Source of the DNA: DASULK01 sp036278255
GTDB taxonomy: Bacteria; Actinomycetota; Actinomycetes; Mycobacteriales; Micromonosporaceae
DNA: 10,655 nucleotides
Assembly (NCBI GenBank): GCA_036278255.1
Contig: DASULK010000100.1
Coordinates: forward strand, 1 to 10,655
Direction of reading: 5' to 3'
Part shown: positions 1 through 7,289 of the stretch, one piece after another
Layout: each line of letters begins with the position of its first letter
Position numbering within the stretch: position 1 is the stretch's first letter
Position numbers and translations under genes: made by a program
The notes under the pieces: model-generated
Databases searched by the model: none
What the model saw: only the letters and a program-made list of their open reading frames with translations
Told to the model about the DNA's origin: nothing

Positions 1-375
1 CTGGTCAACGCCGTACGGGTGGTGGCCTCCGGCGAGGCGCTGCTGGCGCCCACCGTGACCCGCCGGCTGATCGCCGACGTGGTGTCGCGTGGCCGGTCGG
101 CGCAGCCCGGCCCGCCGCCGTCGGCCCGGCTCGCGGCGCTGACCACCCGGGAGACAGAGATCCTGCGCCAGGTCGCCCGCGGGCTCTCCAACGCGGAGAT
201 CGCCGGTGCGCTCTTCGTCACCGAACACACCGTCAAAACCCACGTCAGCAACCTCCTCGCCAAACTCGGGCTGCGCGACCGGGTGCAGGCGGTGGTGCTG
301 GCGTACGAGTCGGGTCTCGTGCTGCCCGGCGAGGCCGGCCTGCCGGGCGAGACGGGACGGCCGGCTCACTCCTGA
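1..375 (+). CDS. Response regulator, NarL/LuxR family, C-terminal part (5' truncated by window)
   Basis: This is the DNA-binding end of a two-component response regulator that would bind promoter DNA after phosphorylation by a partner histidine kinase. The frame is open from base 1, so the receiver domain lies outside the window; a GTG at 19 is an internal codon, not a credible start. Residues 1-25 of the visible part (LVNAVRVVASGEALLAPTVT and on) are the usual linker after a REC domain. The LuxR helix-turn-helix covers visible residues about 46-105, with LTTRETEILRQVARGLSNAE, then the recognition helix around VTEHTVKTHVSNLLAKLGLR, which is nearly consensus. A short Gly/Pro-rich tail follows to the TGA at 373-375. 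An MMPL exporter gene follows on the same strand after a hairpin; regulation of that exporter by this protein is plausible but is inference. Confidence 0.93.
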   Translation: MVNAVRVVASGEALLAPTVTRRLIADVVSRGRSAQPGPPPSARLAALTTRETEILRQVARGLSNAEIAGALFVTEHTVKTHVSNLLAKLGLRDRVQAVVLAYESGLVLPGEAGLPGETGRPAHS

Positions 376-379
376 GAGC

Positions 380-404
380 GAGCCGGCGGAGCGCCGTCCG
401 GCTC
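380..404 (+). terminator. Hairpin after the response regulator gene
   Basis: GAGCCGGCGG (380-389), loop AGCG, then CCG (394-396), a bulged T, and CCGGCTC (398-404) form a 10-bp GC stem that begins four bases after the stop codon. There is no T-tract, as is common for terminators in high-GC actinobacteria. If it works, the exporter downstream has its own promoter in 405-507; I could not identify convincing -35/-10 boxes there. Confidence 0.5.
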
Positions 405-507
405 CTGAGGCGTACGGGAAGGTCCACTCCTCGCGGCGATCCGCTGAGGCCGGTCCGCGGACGACGATCGTGGCAACTCCCGACCATCCACGTTCACAGA
501 GGTTGCC

Positions 508-2601
508 ATGCTCCGTACCATTGCCGGTTTTTCGATCCGCCGGCCCGTCGTCGTCATCGTGCTCTGGCTCGTCACCCTGGTCGGCGGATTCGGTGCCGGC
601 ATCGGGGTGTTCGAGCAGCTCGTCGGGGACGTCGGGTCTTCGCCGGGCAGCGAGTCGGACCTCGCGGAGCAGCGGCTCGCGACCGCCCCGCCCGAGCCTG
701 AGCGGCTGACCGCCGTCATCTCCGGCCGGCCCGCCGCCGACCCGGTCCTGCGGGACAGTGTCGCCGCGGCCAGCGCCGACGTGCGGGCCATGCCGGGCAT
801 TGCGGAGGTGTCCGAGCCGCTCCCGTCGGCCACGACCGGTGAGGCGTTCCTGGTTTCCGTCACCCTGCAGCCCGGCGAAGGCGAGGACGAGGCGGCCGAG
901 GCCGCCGCCGACCGGCTGCGCCGCATCGACGCGCCGCAGGTGGCGGTGGCCGGCGGGCCGCTGTCCGAGGCCGAGTTCGGCAGGCAGGCCCAGCAGGACG
1001 TGGTGCGCGCGGAGATGGTGAGCATGCCCGTGCTTCTGGTACTGCTCCTGCTCATCTTCGGCGGGCTGATCGCGGCCGGGCTGCCGCTGCTGATCGCCGT
1101 CGTCGGCATCGGTTCGACCTTCGGCATCCTCTACGGCTTCAGCCGGGTCTCCGACGTCTCCGTGTACGCCATCCAGATCACCACCATGCTGTCGGTCGGC
1201 CTGGCTGTCGACTACGCGCTGCTCATGGTGAACCGGTTCCGTGAGGAGAAGGCGAGCGCGCCGGACGTACCAACGGCTGTCGCCCGGACCGTGGCGAGCG
1301 CCGGGCGTACGGTGCTCTTCGCCGGGCTCACCGTGGCGGTGGCGCTCGCCGGCCTGGTGGTCTTTCCGGACCCGTTCCTGCGTTCCATGGGGTTCGCCGG
1401 TGCGGCCGTCGTCGCGGTGGACATGCTCGCGGCGCTCACCCTGCTGCCCGCGCTGCTGGCGCTGCTGGGCCGGCGCATCCCGGCTGCGAAGCCGCGCACC
1501 AACGGCGGGGTGTTCGCGTACGTGGCCCGCGTCGTGCAGCGCCGTCCGGTGCTGATGCTGGTCGCCGCCGTCGGGCTGATGGGGACACTGGCGATCCCGG
1601 TGCTCGACCTGCAGCTGTCCGGTGGGGACGCACGGATGCTGCCCACCAGCACCGCGACCCGGCAGATGTGGGATGCCCTCACCGTCCACTTCCCGGATCG
1701 GATCGGTCCGCGGGACCTTGTGGTGGTGGCGTCCGCCGCCGCCAGCGACCCAGAGCTGACCCGGTTGCGGGAGCAGATTGCCGCCGTTCCGGGCGTCACC
1801 CGGGTCGAGGTGGTGCCGGCGGGGCCGGAGCTGACCGTGCTGCACGCGACTCCGAACGTACGGGCGGAGGAGGAGCCGGCGAAGGAGATCGTCGCCGGGA
1901 TCCGTGCCCTGCCGGCACCGTTCGACGTGGCGGTCACCGGCGACGCCGCACAGTTGGTGGACTACCGGCAGATGTTGGTCGACCGGATGCCGTGGGCGAT
2001 CCTGGTTGTCGCGCTCGGCACGCTGCTGCTGCTGTTCGCGCTCACCGGCTCGGTGCTGCTGCCGGTCAAGGCCGTGCTCACCAACCTGATCGGCATCGGC
2101 GCCGCGCTGGGCGTCGTCGTCTGGGTCTTCCAGCAGGGGCATCTGGCCGGTCTGTTCGGCACCGTCGGCCTCGACACCACGAACCTCACCGTCCCGGTGC
2201 TGGTCGGTGCGATCGCGTTCGGGCTCTCCGTGGACTACGAGGTGTTTTTGCTGTCGCGGATCAGGGAGCGGTGGCGGGCCGGGGCCGACCCGCAGCGGGC
2301 GGTGGCTGAGGGTCTGCAACGTACCGGTGCGATCGTCACTTCAGCAGCGCTGTTGCTGGTGGTGGTCTTCGCCGGGTTCCTCGTCGGCGGGTTCGTGCCC
2401 ATCAAGGCCATCGGTCTGGGGCTCGCGCTGGCGATCGCCCTGGACGCGACGATCGTTCGGATGCTGCTGGTACCGGCGACGATGACGCTGCTGGGTCGAT
2501 ACAACTGGTGGGCGCCCGGCCCGCTACGCCGACTGCACGCCCGCATCGACGGGGCGGAGGAGCCAGGTTTGCGTGAGCCAGCCCCGGCTCTCGCGAAGTA
2601 G
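508..2601 (+). CDS. MMPL family (RND-type) membrane transporter
   Basis: This 697-aa inner-membrane protein has the MMPL architecture: TM1 near residues 12-33, an extracytoplasmic loop domain to about 170, a block of helices at about 172-320, and a second copy of the same layout (TM7 near 350, second loop domain to about 490, helix block about 495-660). Each half has the family's Asp-Tyr pair in the fourth helix of its block, GLAVDYALLMVNRFREE (D235-Y236) and FGLSVDYEVFLLSRIRE (D576-Y577), expected to carry the proton relay that drives export of lipids or hydrophobic compounds. Length is normal for actinobacterial MMPL proteins. The ATG at 508 has AGAGG at 498-502, five bases upstream. A response regulator gene ends 132 bp upstream on the same strand, so regulated export is a reasonable guess. 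The substrate cannot be read from sequence. The gene appears intact and ends 17 bp from a convergent gene. Confidence 0.95.
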   Translation: MLRTIAGFSIRRPVVVIVLWLVTLVGGFGAGIGVFEQLVGDVGSSPGSESDLAEQRLATAPPEPERLTAVISGRPAADPVLRDSVAAASADVRAMPGIAEVSEPLPSATTGEAFLVSVTLQPGEGEDEAAEAAADRLRRIDAPQVAVAGGPLSEAEFGRQAQQDVVRAEMVSMPVLLVLLLLIFGGLIAAGLPLLIAVVGIGSTFGILYGFSRVSDVSVYAIQITTMLSVGLAVDYALLMVNRFREEKASAPDVPTAVARTVASAGRTVLFAGLTVAVALAGLVVFPDPFLRSMGFAGAAVVAVDMLAALTLLPALLALLGRRIPAAKPRTNGGVFAYVARVVQRRPVLMLVAAVGLMGTLAIPVLDLQLSGGDARMLPTSTATRQMWDALTVHFPDRIGPRDLVVVASAAASDPELTRLREQIAAVPGVTRVEVVPAGPELTVLHATPNVRAEEEPAKEIVAGIRALPAPFDVAVTGDAAQLVDYRQMLVDRMPWAILVVALGTLLLLFALTGSVLLPVKAVLTNLIGIGAALGVVVWVFQQGHLAGLFGTVGLDTTNLTVPVLVGAIAFGLSVDYEVFLLSRIRERWRAGADPQRAVAEGLQRTGAIVTSAALLLVVVFAGFLVGGFVPIKAIGLGLALAIALDATIVRMLLVPATMTLLGRYNWWAPGPLRRLHARIDGAEEPGLREPAPALAK

Positions 2602-2618
2602 TCGAAGGGTCAGGGGGA

Positions 2619-3425
2619 TCACGAACGGCGGGCCTGGTTGGGGCTGGTGCCGATGACGACGGTGGTGTCCAGTTCGTCGGAGCTGGCCACACGGGCGGCC
2701 AAGCCGCTGCGGGCAAAGGTTTCGACCGCCTGCGGCGCTTGATGCTCGCCGGTCTCGATCAGCAGGTGGCCGCCCGGCGCGAGCCACAGCAGCGCCGACG
2801 CGGCCACCCGGCGCAGGACGTCGAGCCCGTCCGCGCCGCCGTCGAGCGCCACCCGCGGCTCATGGTCGCGGGCCTCCGGGGGCAGCAGCCCGACCGCATC
2901 GGTGGGGACGTAGGGCACGTTGGCGACGAGGATGTCGACGCGGCCCCGCAGCGTGGCCGGCAGCGGCTGATAGAGGTCACCCTCGTACACCCGGCCACCG
3001 GCGGCGGCGACGTTGCGCCGGGCGCAGCGCACCGCGACCGGGTCGATGTCGACGGCATGCAACTCGACCCGCCCCAGGGCCGCGGCGAGTGCGACGCCCA
3101 CCGCGCCGGAGCCGCAGCACAGGTCAACCACGACGGCGCCCGGCCGGGCGAGGGCGGCGGCCTGGCGGACGAGGAACTCGGTGCGGCGGCGCGGGATGAA
3201 CACCCCAGGCTCGACGGCTATCCGCAACCCGCAGAACTCCGCCCAGCCGAGCACGTGTTCGAGCGGCAGGCCGGCGACCCGCCGGTCGACCATCGCGGCA
3301 AGGTCGGCCGGCGTCCCGGCCTCGGCGATGAGCAGTTGTGCCTCGTCCTCGGCGAAGACACAGCCGGCCTCCCGGAGTCTGGCGACGATGTCGGGCCGGG
3401 TTTCAGGTGACGGGGGAACTGGCAT
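2619..3425 (-). CDS. PrmC/HemK-related protein-(glutamine-N5) methyltransferase, unknown substrate
   Basis: This 268-aa SAM-dependent methyltransferase belongs to the PrmC/PrmB group, which methylates the Gln of release factors (GGQ) or of ribosomal protein L3. An N-terminal helical substrate domain (about 1-75, with the PLEHVLGWAEFCGLRI segment typical of PrmC) is followed by FIPRRRTEFLV. The Rossmann domain has SAM motif I VVDLCCGSGAVGVAL (about 99-113), the acidic ribose contact at VDID (125-128) and the catalytic loop ANVPYVPT (168-175). The usual loop is NPPY; here it is NVPY, a variant seen in an actinobacterial PrmC-related side family of unknown substrate, so I do not name it prmC. 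AAGGA lies at about 3434-3430, five bases before the ATG. It is downstream of the inositol-monophosphatase-like gene with a 39-bp gap, probably one transcript. A bona fide prmC is normally next to prfA, which is absent here. Confidence 0.88.
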   Translation of the reverse strand: MPVPPSPETRPDIVARLREAGCVFAEDEAQLLIAEAGTPADLAAMVDRRVAGLPLEHVLGWAEFCGLRIAVEPGVFIPRRRTEFLVRQAAALARPGAVVVDLCCGSGAVGVALAAALGRVELHAVDIDPVAVRCARRNVAAAGGRVYEGDLYQPLPATLRGRVDILVANVPYVPTDAVGLLPPEARDHEPRVALDGGADGLDVLRRVAASALLWLAPGGHLLIETGEHQAPQAVETFARSGLAARVASSDELDTTVVIGTSPNQARRS

Positions 3426-3464
3426 GAGGTCCTTTCGGGCTGCCGCGCTCCTTGAATGATGCGC

Positions 3465-4250
3465 TCAGGCCAGCAGCTTCGCCAGGGCGTCGTGGATGGT
3501 GGGTGCGGCGATGAGGAATCCGTCGCCGGCAAGGTCCTCAGGTAGGTCGGCGGGGTCGAGGTGGCTGCGCCGGGCACCTGACTCGACGGCGATGAGCCCG
3601 GCGGCGGCCACATCCCACGGGTGCAGCGTTTCGGTGTGGGCGTCGAGGCGGCCAGCGGCGACGTAGCAGATGTCCAGGGCGGGCGAGGCGGCCCGGCGTA
3701 AGTCCTGGCAGTGTGCCAGCAGCCGCCGGACCCGCTCCACCAGCGAACCGAGTTCACCTTTCCGGTGCGGGAATCCGGTGCTGACCACGGCGTGGCACAG
3801 GTCCGGTGGGCTGCCTGGCCAAATCGGGGCGCCGTTGAGGTGGGCGCCGCGGCCCCGGGCGGCGGTGAAGGTTTCGTTCAGGAACGGCGCATGGACGACA
3901 CCGACCTGTACGACGCCGTCCACCGCGTATGCGATCGACACTGCGACGTAGGGGTGGCCGCGGGCGTAGTTGGCGGTCCCGTCGAGCGGGTCCACGATCC
4001 AGAGCGGGCCGGCCAGGTCGATGGTGCCGTCGCCTTCCTCGGAGAGGATCTGGTGGTGGGGGTAGGTGGCGGCGATGGCTTCGCGGATCACCGTGTCGGA
4101 GCGCCGGTCGGCCTCGGTCACCGGTTCGACGCCGTCCTTGTACTCCACGGCAACGCGGCCGCTCAGCTCGGTCAGCACCGCACCGGCCCGCCGGGCGAGC
4201 TGGGTCGCGAATGACAACTCGGTCTCCACCACCGAAGTATCCACGCACAA
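3465..4250 (-). CDS. Inositol monophosphatase family protein
   Basis: This 261-aa metal-dependent phosphatase belongs to the IMPase/FBPase-like fold. Visible family motifs, in order, are K38-D39 with EPVTEADRRSD (42-52), the metal ligands in SEEGDG (70-75, usually GEE), WIVDPLDGTANY (84-95, the DPxDGTxN metal site) and the C-terminal WDVAAAGLIAVESGA (212-226). All expected metal ligands are present, so it should be active. Such enzymes hydrolyse inositol-1-phosphate, histidinol-phosphate or related sugar phosphates; sequence alone does not choose among these. The start is uncertain. TTG at 4250 gives the longest frame, GTG at 4244 is possible, and TTG at 4217 has GGTGGAG six bases upstream and would give the length seen in many relatives. 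The frame opens four bases after the stop of a possible 24-codon ORF. It precedes the PrmC-related gene on the same strand. Confidence 0.92.
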   Translation of the reverse strand: MCVDTSVVETELSFATQLARRAGAVLTELSGRVAVEYKDGVEPVTEADRRSDTVIREAIAATYPHHQILSEEGDGTIDLAGPLWIVDPLDGTANYARGHPYVAVSIAYAVDGVVQVGVVHAPFLNETFTAARGRGAHLNGAPIWPGSPPDLCHAVVSTGFPHRKGELGSLVERVRRLLAHCQDLRRAASPALDICYVAAGRLDAHTETLHPWDVAAAGLIAVESGARRSHLDPADLPEDLAGDGFLIAAPTIHDALAKLLA

Positions 4251-4254
4251 CCGG

Positions 4255-4329
4255 TCATGCCTGAACCGCTGAGCAGGTGCTAGGTGCGGTCGGGTGGGCG
4301 GGCCGGGCAGGCAGGGTTTCTTCGGTCAT
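4255..4329 (-). CDS. Possible 24-codon small ORF upstream of the IMPase gene
   Basis: ATG at 4329-4327 opens a 24-codon frame starting MTEETLPARPAHP, rich in Pro, Ala and Thr, with one Cys near the end and a TGA at 4257-4255. AAGGA at about 4346-4342 lies roughly 12 bases upstream, a loose match to a ribosome site. It starts 25 bases past a perfect hairpin and stops four bases before the longest IMPase start, an arrangement that would allow translational coupling. It is also in frame with the long chimeric reading frame that runs from the decayed methyltransferase, so it may be chance. I recognise no family, and a peptide or leader role is only a guess. Confidence 0.25.
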   Translation of the reverse strand: MTEETLPARPAHPTAPSTCSAVQA

Positions 4330-4353
4330 CGAAACGGTGTCCTTGACAGGTTG

Positions 4354-4407
4354 GGGGGCGAAGGGGTCGGGCGGTGGCATCGGGGTGTGCCCGACCCCTT
4401 CGCCCCC
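4354..4407 (-). terminator. Perfect 19-bp inverted repeat, terminator-like
   Basis: GGGGGCGAAGGGGTCGGGC (4354-4372) is exactly complementary to GCCCGACCCCTTCGCCCCC (4389-4407), with a 16-base loop. On the minus strand it begins 66 bases past the methyltransferase remnant's stop (4473) and lies upstream of the IMPase gene. No T-tract follows on either strand. It could end transcription from the decayed block or act as an mRNA-stabilising or attenuating structure ahead of the IMPase message. Confidence 0.6.
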
Positions 4408-4472
4408 GGCTTTGGTGCCGGCCCGGTTCGGCTGGAGCCCCGATCCGGGCCGGCGGGTGGGAAGGTTCCGAT

Positions 4473-5110
4473 TTACCGCTGTTCGGGTCGTCGGCCGCTG
4501 GCCGAATAGAGCAGGTGGCCGGCGAGGGCGAACTGTAGGGTGGGCGAGCAGTTGCTGCGCCTGGTCGAGTTGGGTGTCGGCCAGCCCGGCGGCGAGCAGT
4601 GCCGGACGGAGTTCGTCGATGGTGACGGCGGCGAGGTGGCATCCGGGCTCGCCGCCGGTCCAGGATTCGGCGTGCAGGACGGTGTGCACGTCGGTGAGTC
4701 CTTCGGCGAGCAGGGCGGCGTGCAGACGCCGCGCCCAGGTGCGGTCGGTGCCGGCCGTGGCGAAGAGCCGGCCCACGGTCTCCTGCACCAGGGTGTACTG
4801 CTCGACGGCTTCCGGGCTGGGGGCGGCGAGCACCATGCCGGTGCGGGAGGCGTCCCAGTCTTCGATGAGTAGCCGGCCGCCGGGTTTGAGGGCGGCGACC
4901 AGCCGGGCGAGGATCTCCCGCCGGGCCGGCAGGTGGCCGAGGGTGAGGCGGGCGTGGATGAAATCCCACTCCTGCCCCAACAGGGCGGGATCGTCGCGGT
5001 TGAGGTCACTTTCGCGTACGTCGAGGCGTGGGTGCGATGGCACGTGGCGGGGTTTGATGTCCAGGGCGAGGACGTAGCCGTCCTGGCCGACCTGGTCGGC
5101 CAGCCGAACG
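4473..5110 (-). pseudogene. SAM-dependent methyltransferase remnant, N-terminus deleted and frameshifted
   Basis: The minus strand encodes the middle and end of a class I methyltransferase. It enters at RLADQVGQDG and has the motif II acidic end YVLALDIKPRH, then EWDFIHARLTLGHLPARREI, LKPGGRLLIEDWDA and the C-terminal helical part. The first SAM-binding element, the glycine-rich loop expected just before RLADQVG, is missing: upstream bases belong to the end of the substrate-binding-protein gene. Near 4538-4545 the frame breaks. The family-like ending FALAGHLLYSASGRRP continues in another frame and stops at 4473, whereas the original frame runs on as low-complexity sequence to 4255. An open frame of 315 codons (5202-4255) spans all this but is a chimera. 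Without motif I the product cannot bind SAM normally. The original substrate is unknown. Confidence 0.8.
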
Positions 5111-5116
5111 GGCCGC

Positions 5117-5700
5117 TCACCGGGCCACCTCCGCCTTGGTGATGGTGGGTTGGGTGGCTCCGGGCAGGATCGTGAAGTCCACAAATGTTCTGGGGTCCAC
5201 AAAGGCAGGGATCAGTGCGGCGGCCTGCATCGTGGCGACGGAGCGGGCCACCCGGGACGGGTCGAAGGCACCGGCCGCTGCCGGCTGGCCGGGGACGACG
5301 TAGGGGCGCATCAGTTCCAGTTCGGCGGCGGCCGGCGCCGCATCGGTGGTGGGCTGGTGCCGGTGCAGGATGTCGCCAGCTTCTTCCGGGTGGTCGACCG
5401 CGTAGCGGAGCCCCTGCATCAAGGCGGTGGCGAACCGACGGGCCAGGTCCGGGTTATGTTTGGTGAGGTCGGCCGAGGTGACCAGAACGTTGCCGTACAG
5501 GTCGATGAGGTAGTCGCTGTAGGGCAGGACGTGCACAGGCCGGCGGGGCTGGCAGCCCGGGCGATGGCGAGTTGGCCGACGACGAACTGGCCGACCGCAT
5601 CGACTTTGCCGGAGACGAGCAGCGACGGCAGGCCCTGCGGGCTGGTCTCCACCCAGGTCACTGTTTTCGGGTCAAGACCGGCGAGCCGGGCGTACAAGCG
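5117..5700 (-). pseudogene. NMT1/THI5-type ABC transporter substrate-binding protein remnant
   Basis: This is the C-terminal two-thirds of a periplasmic-type substrate-binding protein of the nitrate/sulfonate/thiamine-precursor group (NMT1/THI5-like), which hands a small solute to an ABC permease. Recognisable parts are YARLAGLDPKTVTWVE, PSLLVSGKVDAVGQFVVGQL, then, after a frame change near 5550-5562, VHVLPYSDYLIDLYGNVLVT and LARRFATALMQGLRYAVDHP, ending with a TGA at 5119-5117. The signal peptide and first lobe are gone: upstream of about 5700 the same frame reads McrB sequence. The TGA overlaps a GTG (GTGA), the usual coupling to a next transporter gene, but the following sequence turns at once into methyltransferase. 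It cannot be functional. Ligand unknown. Confidence 0.82.
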
Positions 5701-5703
5701 GTA

Positions 5704-7035
5704 CAGCCAGCGGCGCAGCAACCCGGCCACCGGCGGCTTGGCCGGGTGCATCTCGACGAACGCGAAACGTCAGCGCATCGCCGCGTCGACCAGGGCGATG
5801 GAGCGGTCGGCGGTGTTCATGGTGCCGATCAGGTAGAGGTTGGTCGGCAGGGTGAACTCCTCCGGCGAGTACTGCAGCCGGATGCGCTCGTCGCGGTATT
5901 CGAACAGGAAGTACAGCTCGCCGAAGATCTTCGCCAGGTTGCCCCGGTTGATCTCGTCGATGATCAGGAGGTACGCGATGGAGGGGTGCTCGCGGGCGTC
6001 GTCGGCGAGTTTGCGCAGCGGCCCGGAGGTGAGCTTGAACCGGAGTGTTCCGTCGTCGCCGCTTTCCGGCCGGAACCCTTCGAAGAAGTCCTCGTAGGTG
6101 TAGGAGGGGTGAAACTGGATCAGCTTCACCGCGTGCGGCTCGGGCAGCCGCTTCGCCAGCTTCTGCGCCAGGTAGGTCTTGCCGATGCCGGGTCAGGGTC
6201 GGTAGTGGGCCGGGCAGGTCGGGGAGGTCGCGCGGCTTGCCGGGGTTGAGCCAGCGCACCGGGCGGTGCAGGTTGGAGCGCCGGTCGGGTGACTCCACAA
6301 AGTACACCGGGCAGTCGACGACACCGAGGCAGAACTCGCCCCGGTGCACGGTCATCAGGTAGTCACCTTCACGCATGGCGCAGAAAGGCGTTGAAGTAGC
6401 CGAGCAGTTTCTCCCGGACCGAATAGCTCTTGTGTCGGTACGACTCCTCGACCACATGCCGCAACCGCGCCGGATCGACGCTGTTCTCGAGTTTGGGCAG
6501 TTGTGAGGCGGCCAGCGACACCCAGCCCCCGTCGAGCCACTCCGGCACCAAGTCGACACCGTCGACGTTGGCTCCCCGGACCAGCCAGGCCCGCCGGGCC
6601 GCAGCCTCCGGCACCGCCTCTTCTGCCGCTGTCCACCGCTCCTGCAGGAAGTCGGCGGTGATCCGCTGTTCCGGGCTGGCGTGTCGGCCGTCGAACTCGA
6701 CGCCCTCCTCAGCGAGTATCCCGCGCACGTCGCCACCGCGGTATTTGAAGTGCTGGTGCATGGCCTCCGGCACCTGGCCGTCGACGTGCAGCACCCGGTG
6801 GGAGTTCTCGGCGTACGTCTCGGCGAGTAGGTGGGCGATCTCGTCGGGTGTGGAACCGGGCCGCGACGTTCCAGGCGGGCGTACCGCTGTTGTGTAGGCG
6901 CAGCTCCGCCTCGGTCAGCTCGATGCGTTTGGCGACCTCGTCGAGCACCGCCCTACCGTGCATCCGCACACCGCTGTCGCGCAGGACCTCCAGGCAGGTA
7001 CGCACCAGCAGCCCGTACCGCACACCCTCGGCCAT
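5704..7035 (-). pseudogene. mcrB: McrB-like AAA+ restriction GTPase, multiply broken
   Basis: McrB motors power McrC-mediated cleavage of DNA with modified cytosine. The ATG at 7035 has GGAGG at 7050-7046. The N-terminus (MAEGVRYGLLVRTCLEVLRD, then RAVLDEVAKRIELTEAELRL) looks like a winged-helix, Mrr-N-like recognition domain. Breaks, in order: (a) a frame change near 6848, after which TPDEIAHLLAETY follows; (b) a frame change near 6375, before REGDYLMTVHRGEF; (c) near 6195 the sequence jumps from DLPDLPGPLPTL to PGIGKTYLAQKLA, losing the segment before the P-loop and putting a TGA (6195-6193) in frame; (d) an in-frame TGA at 5772-5770 between AMR and RFAFVEMHP; (e) about 5704, where PVAGLLRRWL runs into the substrate-binding protein. 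Walker A (PGIGKT, 6192-6175), Walker B LLIIDE (5970-5953), FGELYFLFEYRDERI and the McrB signature MNTADRS (5820-5800) confirm identity. No mcrC follows. Confidence 0.85.
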
Positions 7036-7215
7036 TTTCGCTCGCCCTCCTCGCCCACGCCGACGTCCACCGTAGATCCTTCGGGCGAGGGATAGGCTGC
7101 CAGCGCGGCCCCCCACCGCAATGGTTGACGATCTCGGCTGCATGCTCCGCGAATTCTTGCCCTCGGCGCTCCGCCGTTCCCGCTGCCGGCGTCGGATCCG
7201 ATCAGTGATGCCCGC

Positions 7216-7254
7216 CGACAAATCATTGATGTTAAAAAATAAAGTTAATGGCTC
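7216..7254 (+). promoter_or_regulatory. AT-rich candidate promoter of the secreted protease gene
   Basis: The stretch around TTGATGTTAAAAAATAAAG (from 7226) is strikingly AT-rich for this genome. TAAAGT at 7240-7245 fits the actinobacterial -10 pattern TANNNT, with a weak CGACAA at 7216-7221 as a possible -35 about 18 bases upstream. This would give a leader of about 80 bases before the protease ATG. The boxes are weak, so the exact promoter is uncertain. Confidence 0.3.
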
Positions 7255-7289
7255 TTCCGTTTCTCGAACTCATCATCAATACTGCAGGC

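Noticed and set aside
366..1127. 253-codon minus-strand frame, and a similar 241-codon one at 1212-1937
   Set aside because: They are Ser/Arg/Thr-rich antisense shadows of the MMPL gene, with no ribosome sites or motifs.
2739..3410. Plus-strand 223-codon frame opposite the PrmC-related gene, and the one at 3711-4214 opposite the IMPase gene
   Set aside because: Both are antisense to genes with clear catalytic motifs and have no recognisable domains.
4343..4348. TTGACA on the plus strand as a -35 box
   Set aside because: No -10-like sequence lies 16-19 bases downstream, where the GC hairpin arm is, and no plus-strand gene follows.
4353..4407. Hairpin as a CRISPR repeat or attachment site
   Set aside because: There is a single copy in the window, no spacers and no adjacent integrase or cas gene.
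4255..5202. 315-codon frame as a complete methyltransferase gene
   Set aside because: It spans the end of the binding-protein gene, lacks SAM motif I, and leaves the true frame near 4540. It is a chimera of remnants.
5672..6736. 354-codon minus-strand frame
   Set aside because: Only a short middle part (about 6376-6200) matches the McrB-like protein; the rest is an Arg/Pro-rich shadow of the true frames.
7125..7156. TTGACG with GAATTC as a promoter for the protease
   Set aside because: Spacing is 20 bases and the -10 match is poor; the AT-rich stretch further downstream is a better candidate.
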